From: Marsupella aquatica
Lineage: Eukaryota; Marchantiophyta
Direction of reading: 5' to 3'
DNA: 64,000 bases
Assembly (NCBI GenBank): GCA_973895155.1
Contig: OZ316895.1
Location: forward strand, 24,552,001-24,616,000
A program made the position numbers and the translations under genes. A model generated the notes under the pieces. It saw only the letters and a program-made list of their open reading frames with translations, had not been told where the DNA came from and did not search any database. Positions 21,596 through 30,972 of the stretch are shown here, in pieces. The first letter of the stretch is position 1. Each line of letters starts with the position of its first letter.

Positions 21596-23875
21596 GATTT
21601 CATGGCTTTGGCCAAAATAACGACTGGAAAATCTGACCTGAAGAATATTTTTTGGTTGTTGTTTTCGGAAGAGAAACTGTTCCAGTCTTGGAGACTAATA
21701 TGCATCGATTGGGTCAAGGGGCTTCTTCCTGATGGACTTGGTGAGTTAGGTTCAAAAATGAACGGGAAAAGCCGGACAACAAAAATGATTACACCGGCAT
21801 TGTTTAGATGCTTTGAAGGGGACCTCAGTAGTGAGGACATTCTAAAGGTGTTCACCGCCGTTCATCATCAAAAGGTTCTATTGAAGAAAGACCCGGCGAA
21901 CAAATCTGATGTTCAATCAATGAGTGACATGGCCCATACTTTTAAAGTCATGACAAAGCTGAGGGCAAAAATCGTGGAGTACTACGTTTTAAAGTATCCC
22001 GAAAATTTTTCCGATTCACTTACTTGGTTTGAGCTAACTCAATTTTTGCCAGCATTTTTAGATCGCGGCGAATTGCCGAAACTGAGACAGCTCGCTGGGG
22101 AGGTTTGGCTGTCCAATCTCCTAAAGAGAAATAGGGCCAAAGAACCATTGCCGCAAAGTCTCATTGTGAAGCTTGAGCAGATATAGTGCAAGACGTTTGG
22201 TGGGACTCCTGCTATGGTGGATACTCCTTATCACAGTTTTTTAAGCGACAATCTTATGAGGACGATGAAGCCGGAATCAGTTGGACCCTTTCATAATACG
22301 TGCGCACTTGCCGTTGTCGACTTTGGTCGTATTCGACAACGTCAGTGGACAGATGCTGAGATTTTTGTCTTGTTGGAATATTGTCTGGAGATGTCTAACT
22401 CAACCGAGTTTTTGGCAATCATTTTTGTCCGTCAGGGCCCTTTAATAGGCCAGATTCAGAGTGCCTTCGAGAAGTTCCGTCGTGAGAAGAAAGTCCACAC
22501 TAAGCTCGAGTACGATAGTTACTACCATGAAGATGTACCCAAGGAGGAAGGTGACTTTCTCATAGGAGCACGGGACACTATCATTTTTGGGGGAGTTTGT
22601 TGTGATGAAGAGCCTGACTGGTCCCAAATTTTCTTCGACGATTTTTATGCGTTCTGGAATTACAATGCTAAGTACGACAAAGACTTCACCATCTTACCGA
22701 TGAGGTCTTCCGCTGGGAAAAGCAAGGATCAACAAAGAGGGAAAGAGAAGCAGGATGAAGTTGGAGTTGATGTCAAAGTATTGGAGAAGATGGCCCCGTC
22801 TTATGAGATGGTCGGTCGGAGAGGGGGCTTTGTAAACCCCAGAGCTAAACCTATACGAATGACAAAGCGTCTTGTTGATTATTTCTCCAGCACTGGTCAC
22901 ACAGTGCTTGACTTCTTCTTCGGAGGGCAGACCCTCAAAGCTTGCGTCATTGTTGGTCAGGATTGTTTTGTTTATTCTGACACAGCTCAAGAGATGGAAT
23001 TCATCGAAGCTTATGCGCGGCTCCTCCATGACAACCGCCATGTTTTATATATTCCACCCCGAGAGTCGTTGCCATCTGAGGCCATTGAAGTCGGTCCCCT
23101 TACTGTTTTGGAAGAAGTGGCCTCGGATCCAGCTCCAGTTGAGGCGAGTGTTTCCGAGGAAGTTTTTGCGGAGAATTTGGAGCATCGCAAAACAGAGGGC
23201 CCCAAAATCCCAAGCTACATGGAAGAGGAGGGTGAAATATTGCCCGAATTTAATGAGGTAAATGATGGTCGAGATGATCTCGAGCTTCCTGGTGTACCTT
23301 CTTCGGGGGACGTGTTTCATGCAGAGGATGCACAACGTGAGCAGCAGTCTTTGAACTTGGATGTTGGTTGGGAAACCACCTTGCAGGATGCTGCCAGCCA
23401 CCCAATTCCTAGCCCACCTTGACTCGATGAGATCCTTTCAACCAAGAAAGCTTGTTGCTCCCCTGCCATAACTCCCCCTCAGGACGAGGCAGGTGCATCG
23501 TCTTCTCCCTTGGACCAAATGTTTTGCGCTTCAGAGGATAAGCTTGTTTTCACAGATTCTTCTACTGGAAGCCCCATAATTCTCCCTTTTGTTAGGAAAC
23601 CTGGTGTTGAAATCGGTAGAACTGACTACAAATCTCTCAAAGCTAATGCTACTCATTATGTGTGGATTCATGGTCCATCAAAAGGCGAACAAGTCAGTGT
23701 AGATCAGGCTGAGAAGATTATGCGTTCCAGGGATTATAGGAAAAATAAGTTCAAATTAGTGCCAGTCTGGTCTGAGCCAGCTCTTGTTGAAATGCTTCCT
23801 GGAGGGATCAATTTGGACATCCAAAACCAATTAGGAGATAACCTTCTAGATGAATTTGGGTCTTTTGGCAAGTGA
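21596..23875 (+). pseudogene. N4/N6 DNA-methyltransferase-like exon, with two in-frame stops
   Basis: One reading frame runs through 21596-23875 apart from TAG at 22184-22186 and TGA at 23420-23422. From 22214 (codon 1), CALAVVDFGRIRQRQW (30-45) sits where beta-class amino-methyltransferases have the DPPY motif. About 175 codons on, NPRAKPIRMTKRLVDYF (208-224) and HTVLDFFFGGQT (229-240) match the KP...L..xLI and VLDxFxGxGT (AdoMet-binding) motifs in the same order as PF01555 enzymes. The catalytic DPPY reads DFGR, so amino-methylation is unlikely and the fold may only bind DNA or AdoMet. The N-terminal 190 codons (helical) and the C-terminal tail after 23423 are unknown. One transposon palindrome is coded in-frame at 23267-23287. 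The final stop is at 23873-23875. Confidence 0.55.
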
Positions 23876-23926
23876 CGTTGAAACCCAAGCTACCTTCAGT
23901 CCTCAAATTCAGCCATCTAAATTATT

Positions 23927-25198
23927 ATGTCTACCTTCACAGTGATAGGCGGGCCATTACCAGTTGTGGATTGCATCGACAATAGTCTCCAAAGCTTTCC
24001 ACATTCTTTGACATCTGCCCTTCAGCCAATTGCAGGTTTGTCACGCACTGTTGTTCATTTACTTTTCATGCTCGAGATCATCTCTAGCCTACCATTATTT
24101 TGTCTCACACAATTTTAATATAGGTGTCTCTTGTTTGCAGGACCCTTGCCTCCACTTCACGGTCCAATCAGACGGAAGCTATTGATTCTTGACCTCAACA
24201 AAATGTGTTGGGATTCTGTTAGAACTCCGAGTCCCGGACCGCGTCGAAGTGCCACAAGTGTCAAGGGTGTTCATTGGGGGAGAAGTGGAGGATTTAACTT
24301 TATGTATGTTGAGCGTCCCCATCTTCACGAGTTCTTAATCGCAACTTTTGCTATATTTGATGTTGCCATCTGGACTTGTGCGAGAAAGCCCAGGGCAAAT
24401 GAAATGATTCATTTGATCTTCACTCAAGAAGAGCAGGAGCAATTCAAGTTTATTCTAACGCAAGAAGATACATTTGACACTGGAATCCAGAGGCCTGATG
24501 TCACCGAAGGAAAGGCAAATATTCTTTTGAAGGATTTGAGGGTTGTTTGGAAACGTTATGGTTTATTATACGATGAGACTAATACACTCCTCCTTAATGA
24601 CTCTCCAATGAAGGCGTTTGCAAATCCAGAGAATTGTGGGTTGTTCCCTTCTTCATTTTTGCATCACTCCACGGATGATACTTTCTTTCCCGAAATACTG
24701 TGGCCTCTGCTGAGGAAATTGTATCATGCCTTCAATCTTCAACACTACCTATTTATCAATCAACCAAAGTGGTCTATGATCAATGTTTTATCGGACAGGG
24801 ATCAACATGCTGCCATTTATGCGCTGTTGTCGGAGAGGTGGGGTAGTATGGTATGGGTTCCCACTGTTATCCATACAGTCTTGGATGTTACAGCGGACGA
24901 AATTCCCTGGGATATCAAGAATGAAGTGCAACAATTGCCACCAATTGAGGAATTGACGGAGGAGGCGATCGAGGACCTTATAAGGATATTAATTGGGGAT
25001 CAGTATACAGGACCCTATAGAGACAATCATCTGGCATTTGTTTTGGAAGTTCTGAGGACTAGAGACCTCACGACTAAGTTTTGGAATAGAAATCCTCTGG
25101 ATTTCTGCAATCGTGATATGAAATATGACCCGTCAGGGTCTAGATTTACTTGCTCAAATGAATTCTGCGGGGAGGAGGATCATGAGATTTGGGTCTAG
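23927..25198 (+). CDS. FCP1/NIF-like phosphatase-fold protein of the transposon (two exons)
   Basis: Exon 1 is 23927-24035, the intron 24036-24140 (GCAG|GTTTGT ... TTTGCAG|GACCC) and exon 2 24141-25198, giving about 388 residues. Exon 1 starts MSTFTVIGGP. Exon 2 contains the HAD-type order of FCP1/NLI-interacting-factor phosphatases: RKLLILDLNKM (about 52-62), a capping region with RPHLHEFL and VAIWTCARKP, then ILLKDLRVVWK and TLLLNDSPMKAF with CGLFPSSF. Normal enzymes have D-x-D-x-T in motif I; here it reads D-L-N-K-M, and the usual DD of the last motif reads ND. Only the nucleophile Asp is kept, so activity is doubtful. The intron holds a transposon palindrome and the stop codon lies in another. 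It is the only intact gene in the transposon. A role as a transposition cofactor is inference. Confidence 0.65.
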
Positions 25199-25885
25199 AT
25201 GATCTCGACCCTACACCAAACACTGATTATTAGTTAGGGGTATATGTTTGCAGGAAAGCGTGAAGCTTACCGTAACATCCATTTGGGTCTAAATGTTCTC
25301 GACCCTCTACTGAAGAAATAGGATTTTACTTATAGATATATACTCATAAAAAGGTTAGTCTATTCGGGTCTTAACCCTATACAGAAAGAATAGTAAGTTA
25401 AAGATATACATTCAACAACGGGTCAGAATTATGTGAACCCTCCATTTTGGTCGAGATGGTCACCATATAGATTTTTATAGATATGCATTCAACAACCGGT
25501 CAGAACCATCTGGACCCTAAATAGGGGTCAACGTGATCTCGACCCTGTAAAATAGGTTTTATAATTTTATAATACATCACTTGTTTTCCTGGAGTTCCGT
25601 GTTCATGACCCTTGGTTAGAGTGTGTCATTTTTAATGTTATCATTTGAATTTATTGTATTGTCAAACTAATATTGTCTTATTCTATATTTTTATCTGTTT
25701 ATATTTTAATTAATAATATTTATAATTAATAACTTAGTTATTTAATAATTTGAGCATCACAATTGTAAATTTACACTTTAAAAAGTGTACATTTGGCCAC
25801 AAAAATGTATGATTTTGGGGACAAAGTTATAGAATTTTGGGGTGTAAAATAATAGATTTAAACATCAACTTTTGGACTAGAGAAA
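25199..25885. other. Transposon right arm, non-coding
   Basis: Contains three palindromes (25191, 25285, 25524) and a few degenerate ones (GGTCGAGATGGTCACC near 25449). Near the end it has GTGTACATTTGGCCAC and two ATTTTGGGG phrases that echo the left subterminal repeats. No gene. Confidence 0.6.
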
Positions 25886-25904
25886 TTCCAGTTTTAATGA
25901 ATAG
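25886..25904 (-). repeat. Right terminal inverted repeat of the transposon
   Basis: Complement of 12255-12273, 19 of 19 bases. The flanking GGTGATTTG does not match the left flank. Confidence 0.8.
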
Positions 25905-27115
25905 GGTGATTTGTTGGGTACTAACCAAGATTCTGCGTTACTCTTGGAAGGAGGAATAAAATGTATGAATCTTAGTTTATTATGTATCACGCTAAAGAAC
26001 AGAACGGGCCAAACAGGGAGAGAGGATCTCTATAGGGGAGAAAATAATGGCAAGTAATTGAAGAAATGCGGAAAGAAATGTCAAGGACCATTGAAACTTT
26101 TGAGAGTTTGGTGGCTTTTGAACTGTTCAAGTTGTGGCACATCTGTTTCTGCCTAATCTATTTTGGGCATTTTGGAAGCTGTCAGTTTGGCGAGCCCTCA
26201 ACTTCTGTTGCTGAAAGAAGCACAAATCAAAACAGTAGTGTGAAATCATCAAACATATGGGTATTCACGAGGTTTAGCGAGAGCTTTCGAGGTCATTTGA
26301 ATGTTTGTTCTCTGCATGTATATGCTCGGGGGATTTTGGAGCCAGTCAGCAATTTATATGTAAGCTGAGGTGGGCTTTACAAGATGGTGGGGGCCATTAA
26401 GTCTCTCTCCATACAGAGCAAAGCTGATGGCCATTTCCTTCCACAAAAGTTAAAATGCCTGAGCCTAAATGTGTCTGGTTTGGAAGTAATCAATGCAATT
26501 CCCTGAAAATAAGCGGCCGTTTGCTCCAAGTTTTTAGACCACCTCAAGAGGAAGTCTAAGTTTTTGACAAAAAAGCTTGCACACCACACCTCAGCAAAAA
26601 AAGGGACCCACAAGGGGCCCACTGACAGATGACTAGGTTTGGTAATGATTTTGGTTCATTGTGCCCCCAAGTTCATGTAAAGTGAAGTGTGGTCAGTTCC
26701 CACATATGAATGACTAGGATTGCATCTTTCACTTAGAAAAAAAGGAATTGCTGCCCCCAAGTTCTTGTAAAGCCACCCTGAGACATCTCTGCAAGCTGAG
26801 ATGAAGAACAGACAACTTTCAAACGCGGAAAAAGAGGAGTACAATCATGGCTGTAATGATTGTGCAGTTTTTTCTTCGACCTGTAATGATTGTATTGTTC
26901 CTGGTCCAGTATTCAATCCTTTCTATCCAATTGGGGAAGGCATACAATTGGGGAGTTGCAGGGATAATGATGTAAACGTAGGTGAGGCGGCAAAGAGTCT
27001 CAACTGAGGCATGTCAGGTGAGAGATCGAGAGATATGTAGAGCCAGGACTTGGGTTGTTCACTAAAAGAGGCAAACATGGTGAAGGCAGGATCGGAAAGG
27101 CAGTAAGCTCTGAAC
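25905..27115. other. Intergenic, no confident gene
   Basis: A 100-codon ORF at 26066-26368 has no recognisable domain. CCCCCAAGTTC[AT]TGTAAAG occurs twice (about 26664 and 26755), and CTGTAATGATTGT twice near 26850-26893. Confidence 0.4.
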
Positions 27116-27486
27116 ATGGCTGAGGCGAGTTGGAGCAGTATGGGCTACTGCAGCTCGCCATCGATGTTATGGAACTCAATGCCCATGTTTGCCGTGGTGT
27201 ACGCCTTTGATTACTTCGTGGTGGTCAAGCAATGGAAAGGGAAGCCTCAATTTGATGCAGCGAGTTGCTGCATCTAGCTGGTGCATGGCACAATCTCAAC
27301 CATTCTGGCCGCGCAGGATATCTTCAGCAGCCATTGGGTTCTGGATGCTCCCAATACCCTGAGGAAAACCCAGATCATGGAGTACAACATGGCCTACTTG
27401 TAATTGACCTGCTCAACTACATGTATGCTTCTCCTGATGATTACCTCTTCATAGCGTGTACTCTGACTAAAAGGAGGTTGAGCTGA
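27116..27486 (+). pseudogene. TLC-domain protein fragment (At5g14285-like), broken
   Basis: From the ATG at 27116 the reading starts MAEASWSS and has a hydrophobic segment, then VVVKQWKGKPQFDAASC, LVHGTISTILAAQDIF and APNTLRKTQIMEYNMAY. After a shift to another frame it ends with IDLLNYMYASPDDYLFIA. The order W..K.R-x-EASSC-[IL]SLxHGT, NT..x..x.EYS..Y, DLLHY..x.P.DYLFIxHH is that of plant TLC (TRAM/LAG1/CLN8) membrane proteins. A TAG after SCCI, a TAA after NMAYL and the frame change show that it is not functional. The conserved HH of the TLC motif is replaced by CT and the rest of the domain (about half) is missing. No retro-type tail was seen. Confidence 0.6.
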
Positions 27487-30189
27487 TTGGAGTTCAGGGC
27501 CGGGTGAGGTAACTTTTCTGAAGTCTAAAGTTTTGTCAACTGTGGCATAAGAGTGTTTCTTGTGTCTGGTGGTATTTTATTGGAAACTGACTGTATTGGG
27601 TTTTGGATTGAAGTTTCTAGAATTGTTCAAGTACAAATGTTGTCTATAATAGTTACTCCAGGATGTCATAAAATCAAAGCTTTTCATACATTTGGTATTT
27701 TCAAAAATAATTCTCTAATAGAAAGTGGCAGTTTTGGAATGAGAATTTTGAAGGTTTCGAGCATTCCTTGGAGGCCCGATTCAATCCTAAATCTGGTACA
27801 AAATGAGATTTAATACATGCTAGATCAATGTTGCTTTTGTTACAAAAATACCACCAATTTCAAATGGTAGAAGCAACCAAAATGGAAAACCCCTTTCTGG
27901 TTTGGTCCAACATTGTGTTTAAAGAGTAAACATAATTGTAAAAGAAGAGTTTCTTGGAAGGAATCTCCAATATTTGTTGTTTTGGTTGGCCATCAACATG
28001 ATATATAGTGGTAGGAAGGTGCACACGGTTACTCTTTGGTAGTGTATGGCATTCAATGTAAGTGCAAATGGATGTGTGTCCTATGCAACACTTAGCAACT
28101 TACAAACTGTGAGGCCCTTGGCATGGAACTGTGGAAAGTACACCATGTGATAATGTGTAAGGTGAAGGGCCCACCATGAGTGGATTATCCAAAATAGTGA
28201 CTGAGGTTGATGCTGAAGGACTTCTATTCAGATAACTTACAAGGCTCGAGGACCCTAATTTGCTTTGATTCCAGGCCCTAAACTTCTAACTTTAGATTGG
28301 TCAAATAGAGAATGCCCCTTGTACGTTGTGAGTGCATCATTCTCTCTCTGCCCAACACATTCTGCTCTCATTCTCTCTCTGCCCAAGTCTCTCAAGAGAG
28401 TTTCATTCTAGGTCTTCCAGCTTACAATCCAAGTTTTGGCCCAGGCTTACAGAATCACAGGTTTCCCAACTTTAGTGAAACGAACATTGATGATGGATCT
28501 TTGCGGTGATGAAAATACTGCTCCCATGCACTGTTCACAGAACCTACTGATCTGGGATGGACTACTTGGGAACGGGCTTGTCGTTTTACTCTCTGACATT
28601 GTGAAGCAAATGTGGTCCATTGGGGCAGTGTTTCATGATTGGTGTTAAATAAAAAAACCAAAAAAACCTCTAGTGTATGCTCCAGTGCGCATTCCACAAG
28701 CGCAAGCTCTTCCTTATTGAAAGGCTGCTCATTTTTCAGTTTTTTTCTTTGTATTTCTATGGGTTACGCCTTTGCCTCCTTACCAGCCTGGCCTGGGGTG
28801 TACTATGAGATTTATGCCCTTAATTAGGCTACCCTGCCAGTAGGGTTATCCAATTCTGGGCTCAATTATCAGGTCATAAAGAGCCTTAAACTACACTTGG
28901 GCTAACTCTTGTTCATCCAGAGCCACTCTGGGGCCATACCTGTAACTCCATTATCCATAATCCCATTGGGGCCAGGGGTTACCCTTCTCAATTTAGCTCT
29001 AGACCTACAACGGCAACCTTACAGTAGCCCACACGGTATTATTCTGCCCTGGGTAGCCCGCAGGGCAACAGACTCGCAGCCCGAACGTTGCCTGTTGGGG
29101 CGCTCGAGAATTCGCGAATGAGGAATTAGTTTGTTCGACGATGGAGCATTTGGGAAGGCCATGGACGAGGCGAATCGAGCATTCGTGGAGCAGGGAAAAA
29201 ATGCACAGGTTTCCAATCTTTGGTCGTGAAATGGGTGATGTTCTCCACAGTTTAAACCTCAGGAACGTGAGAAATGCAGCGCCACAAAATAGGCACCACA
29301 CTCGAGAAAAATTGGAGAGCTTGGCCACTTTAGTGCCCCCTGTCTTGAATCGTGAAGCAAGCATACAGATACAGAAAGTTGGGACCAGACGATGCAGACT
29401 CTTGGAAATTCAAGTATCTGGCAGCAGCCAGCTCTGATTCTTACCGAGTGAGTGCATAGGGACCGAAACACATAATGACGATACCAAGATAAGACGTACA
29501 CAGGTAGATTTGTGCAAACTAGTTGTGGAAGGCCTCACTTTCCAGAGCCACAAGTGTTAAGCATATATTGAGCATCTCTTGATCCAAATATCTTACTTTT
29601 TACAATGTCGAACGAACGACTCGCTATTCGTACTATACAAACATATACTGAGCATCTCATAGAAGCTCAGCTCTTTCAAAACTTGGCGAAACTTGTGATT
29701 CGCATGCAGTACCCCGACAAATCTACATTTCATCCTTGTAATAATCTCTATCGGAGCCTAATTACTCGCCCCAAATTTGAGCATTGCTTTTGCGTCGCTT
29801 GCGGTAATGTACCCGCTTTCAGGGAAAACTCTCACAAGCACGTCTGGAGAAGAGGAACTGCCATGTTGCGGCCAAACTCCGAGATTTTCGAAGAGAGGAA
29901 GGGACCGGGCGATCCAGCTCTACGACATATAGAGTCGGATGAAAATGGCCCTGTCTCATCCCCAAGGATGCTCATGTGCGCGGCGCTGGCTCTCGTCTAT
30001 GATGACAATGCACATTGCTCCAAGAGTTCAAATTGTGCTGTCTAAGTGTCGTCGTCGACTGTTGGAGAGGGGCGGTTCCAACTTTCGTCGTAAACGCCTC
30101 CTACTACCAGCATTTTGTCAAGCCGGGATGCGAGGCCAGACGGGTGTTGATTTGAGACAGACCCAGCTTGTTCCAACCTCGAGAGACGC
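27487..30189. other. Intergenic, one dispersed repeat
   Basis: Short shadow ORFs only. The ORF at 29605-30045 lies in the presumed 3' region of the HMA gene on the opposite strand and has no known domain. Confidence 0.45.
28748..28985. repeat. Dispersed repeat, copy 2
   Basis: Diverged counterpart of 5462-5725 in the same orientation; see that entry for the shared phrases. Confidence 0.55.
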
Positions 30190-30642
30190 TCAGTCATCGT
30201 CGCTCCACATCCTGGACTTTCTGAAAATCCTTCTACACTCCAAGAGAATGTCCGCAGCAGCAGCGGTGGTCACCACCACGGTCACCCTCTCCTTGAGTAC
30301 GTTGCATTCCACGGACTTCACGCCCTTCATCTCAAACAGAGCAACCTTGATTGAATCCACACATTCTCCGCAGCAAATTGGAACCTTCATCACGACCTTT
30401 GTCTCCTTCTTGTCCTTCGCGTCGCCGCCTTCTTTCTTCGGTTGGGGCGCAATGTAATCCGGATAATAGTAGGGGTAGTAAGGAATGCTTGCGAGTATAG
30501 TGTCGTCCTTCTCTGCGGCCTTCTTACCGCCGCCCGAAGACGAGCTCTTGTCATCGCCCCCTTTCTTGTTGTCATTCTTCTCAGGCTTCAACACCCACAC
30601 GGGCTCCGAGCCCCCGTAGAACAAATCCTGCATGGACATCAT
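30190..30642 (-). CDS. HMA-domain protein 1 (heavy-metal-associated, no CaaX tail)
   Basis: A single-exon gene of about 150 residues. I chose the ATG at 30640-30642 because MMSMQDLFYG then aligns with the starts of the three sibling genes; the frame is open 33 codons further. The N-terminal signature LFYGGSEPVW is followed by a Ser/Lys/Gly-rich linker, then a Tyr/Pro patch (IPYYPYYYPDY). The C-terminal HMA (Atx1-like) domain starts at TKVVMKVPICCGEC: the CGEC is the metal-binding CxxC, followed by VKSVECN and VTVVVTT. The protein ends KSRMWSDDD, a tail conserved in the family. It lacks a C-terminal CaaX box, so it belongs with non-isoprenylated HPP-type proteins. Such proteins bind Cu, Zn or Cd or take part in protein-protein contacts; substrate unknown. 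Confidence 0.88.
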   Translation of the reverse strand: MMSMQDLFYGGSEPVWVLKPEKNDNKKGGDDKSSSSGGGKKAAEKDDTILASIPYYPYYYPDYIAPQPKKEGGDAKDKKETKVVMKVPICCGECVDSIKVALFEMKGVKSVECNVLKERVTVVVTTAAAADILLECRRIFRKSRMWSDDD

Positions 30643-30965
30643 CTTGCCGAGCTGAATTGATCGAGCTAGCGCAACCTCACTATGTACCGTCCCAGAATGC
30701 GACTCCCAGAACAATCTTCCCCACAGGCCGCTGCGCACCACAGATTAAACACCTTCGATTTACTGGAACTCCACTCGTCGTCACAAATGACGGCGACTAA
30801 TGCACAATGTGAACGGGACGGGATTTCAAAGCTCCAGAAAAGCAGGAGAGCAACAAGCAAATTGAGAGAAGGAGAGAGAGAGAGAAAGGATGTGAAGTGG
30901 AAAGTTATCTGATAGAGTGGAAGAGAAGAATGCGAATGTCTGGCTTAGGGAGCGAAGGAGCCGTT

Positions 30966-30972
30966 CTTATAG
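30966..30972 (-). promoter_or_regulatory. Probable TATA box of HMA gene 1
   Basis: Reads CTATAAG on the minus strand, about 325 bp upstream of the chosen start. A start of transcription near 30935 would give a ~290-nt leader. Confidence 0.45.

Larger units (their letters stand above)
17018..25546. repeat. Family of ~19 palindromes, core GTCGAGATSATCTCGAC / CTCGAGATSRTCTCGAG
   Basis: Copies seen at about 17018, 17095, 17163, 17230, 17298 (half), 17511, 17575, 18608, 18660, 18756, 19272, 19665, 19883, 21463, 21546, 23267, 24069, 25191, 25285 and 25524. The best are 25 bp (18756-18780) and 29 bp (19272-19300) and pair almost perfectly except at the centre. They occur upstream of both gene blocks, in the introns at 21437-21595 and 24036-24140, once inside coding sequence (23267-23287), and across a stop codon (25191-25212). 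None was noticed outside the transposon, so they belong to it. They look like binding sites of a dimeric DNA-binding protein. Confidence 0.85.
12255..25904. mobile_element. ~13.65 kb DNA transposon with divergent gene blocks and palindromic repeats
   Basis: Both ends carry the same 19-bp terminal sequence in inverted orientation, CTATTCATTAAAACTGGAA at 12255-12273 and its complement at 25886-25904. Short TGTACATTTGGG-like repeats lie next to each end. Inside, a transposase reads leftward (12968-17034) and two further genes read rightward (18452-25198). About nineteen palindromes sit between and around them. I could not find a convincing target duplication, so the exact outer limits may lie a few bases further out (ATCANN precedes the match on both sides). 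The transposase is split by a MITE and the ParB/methyltransferase gene has in-frame stops, so this copy should be non-autonomous now. The palindrome-rich subterminal design recalls CACTA and Mutator elements, but the superfamily is not settled. Confidence 0.7.

Noticed and set aside
29605-30045. 146-codon plus-strand ORF downstream of HMA gene 1
   Set aside because: Lies antisense in the likely 3' region of the HMA gene; no domain or composition bias supports it.
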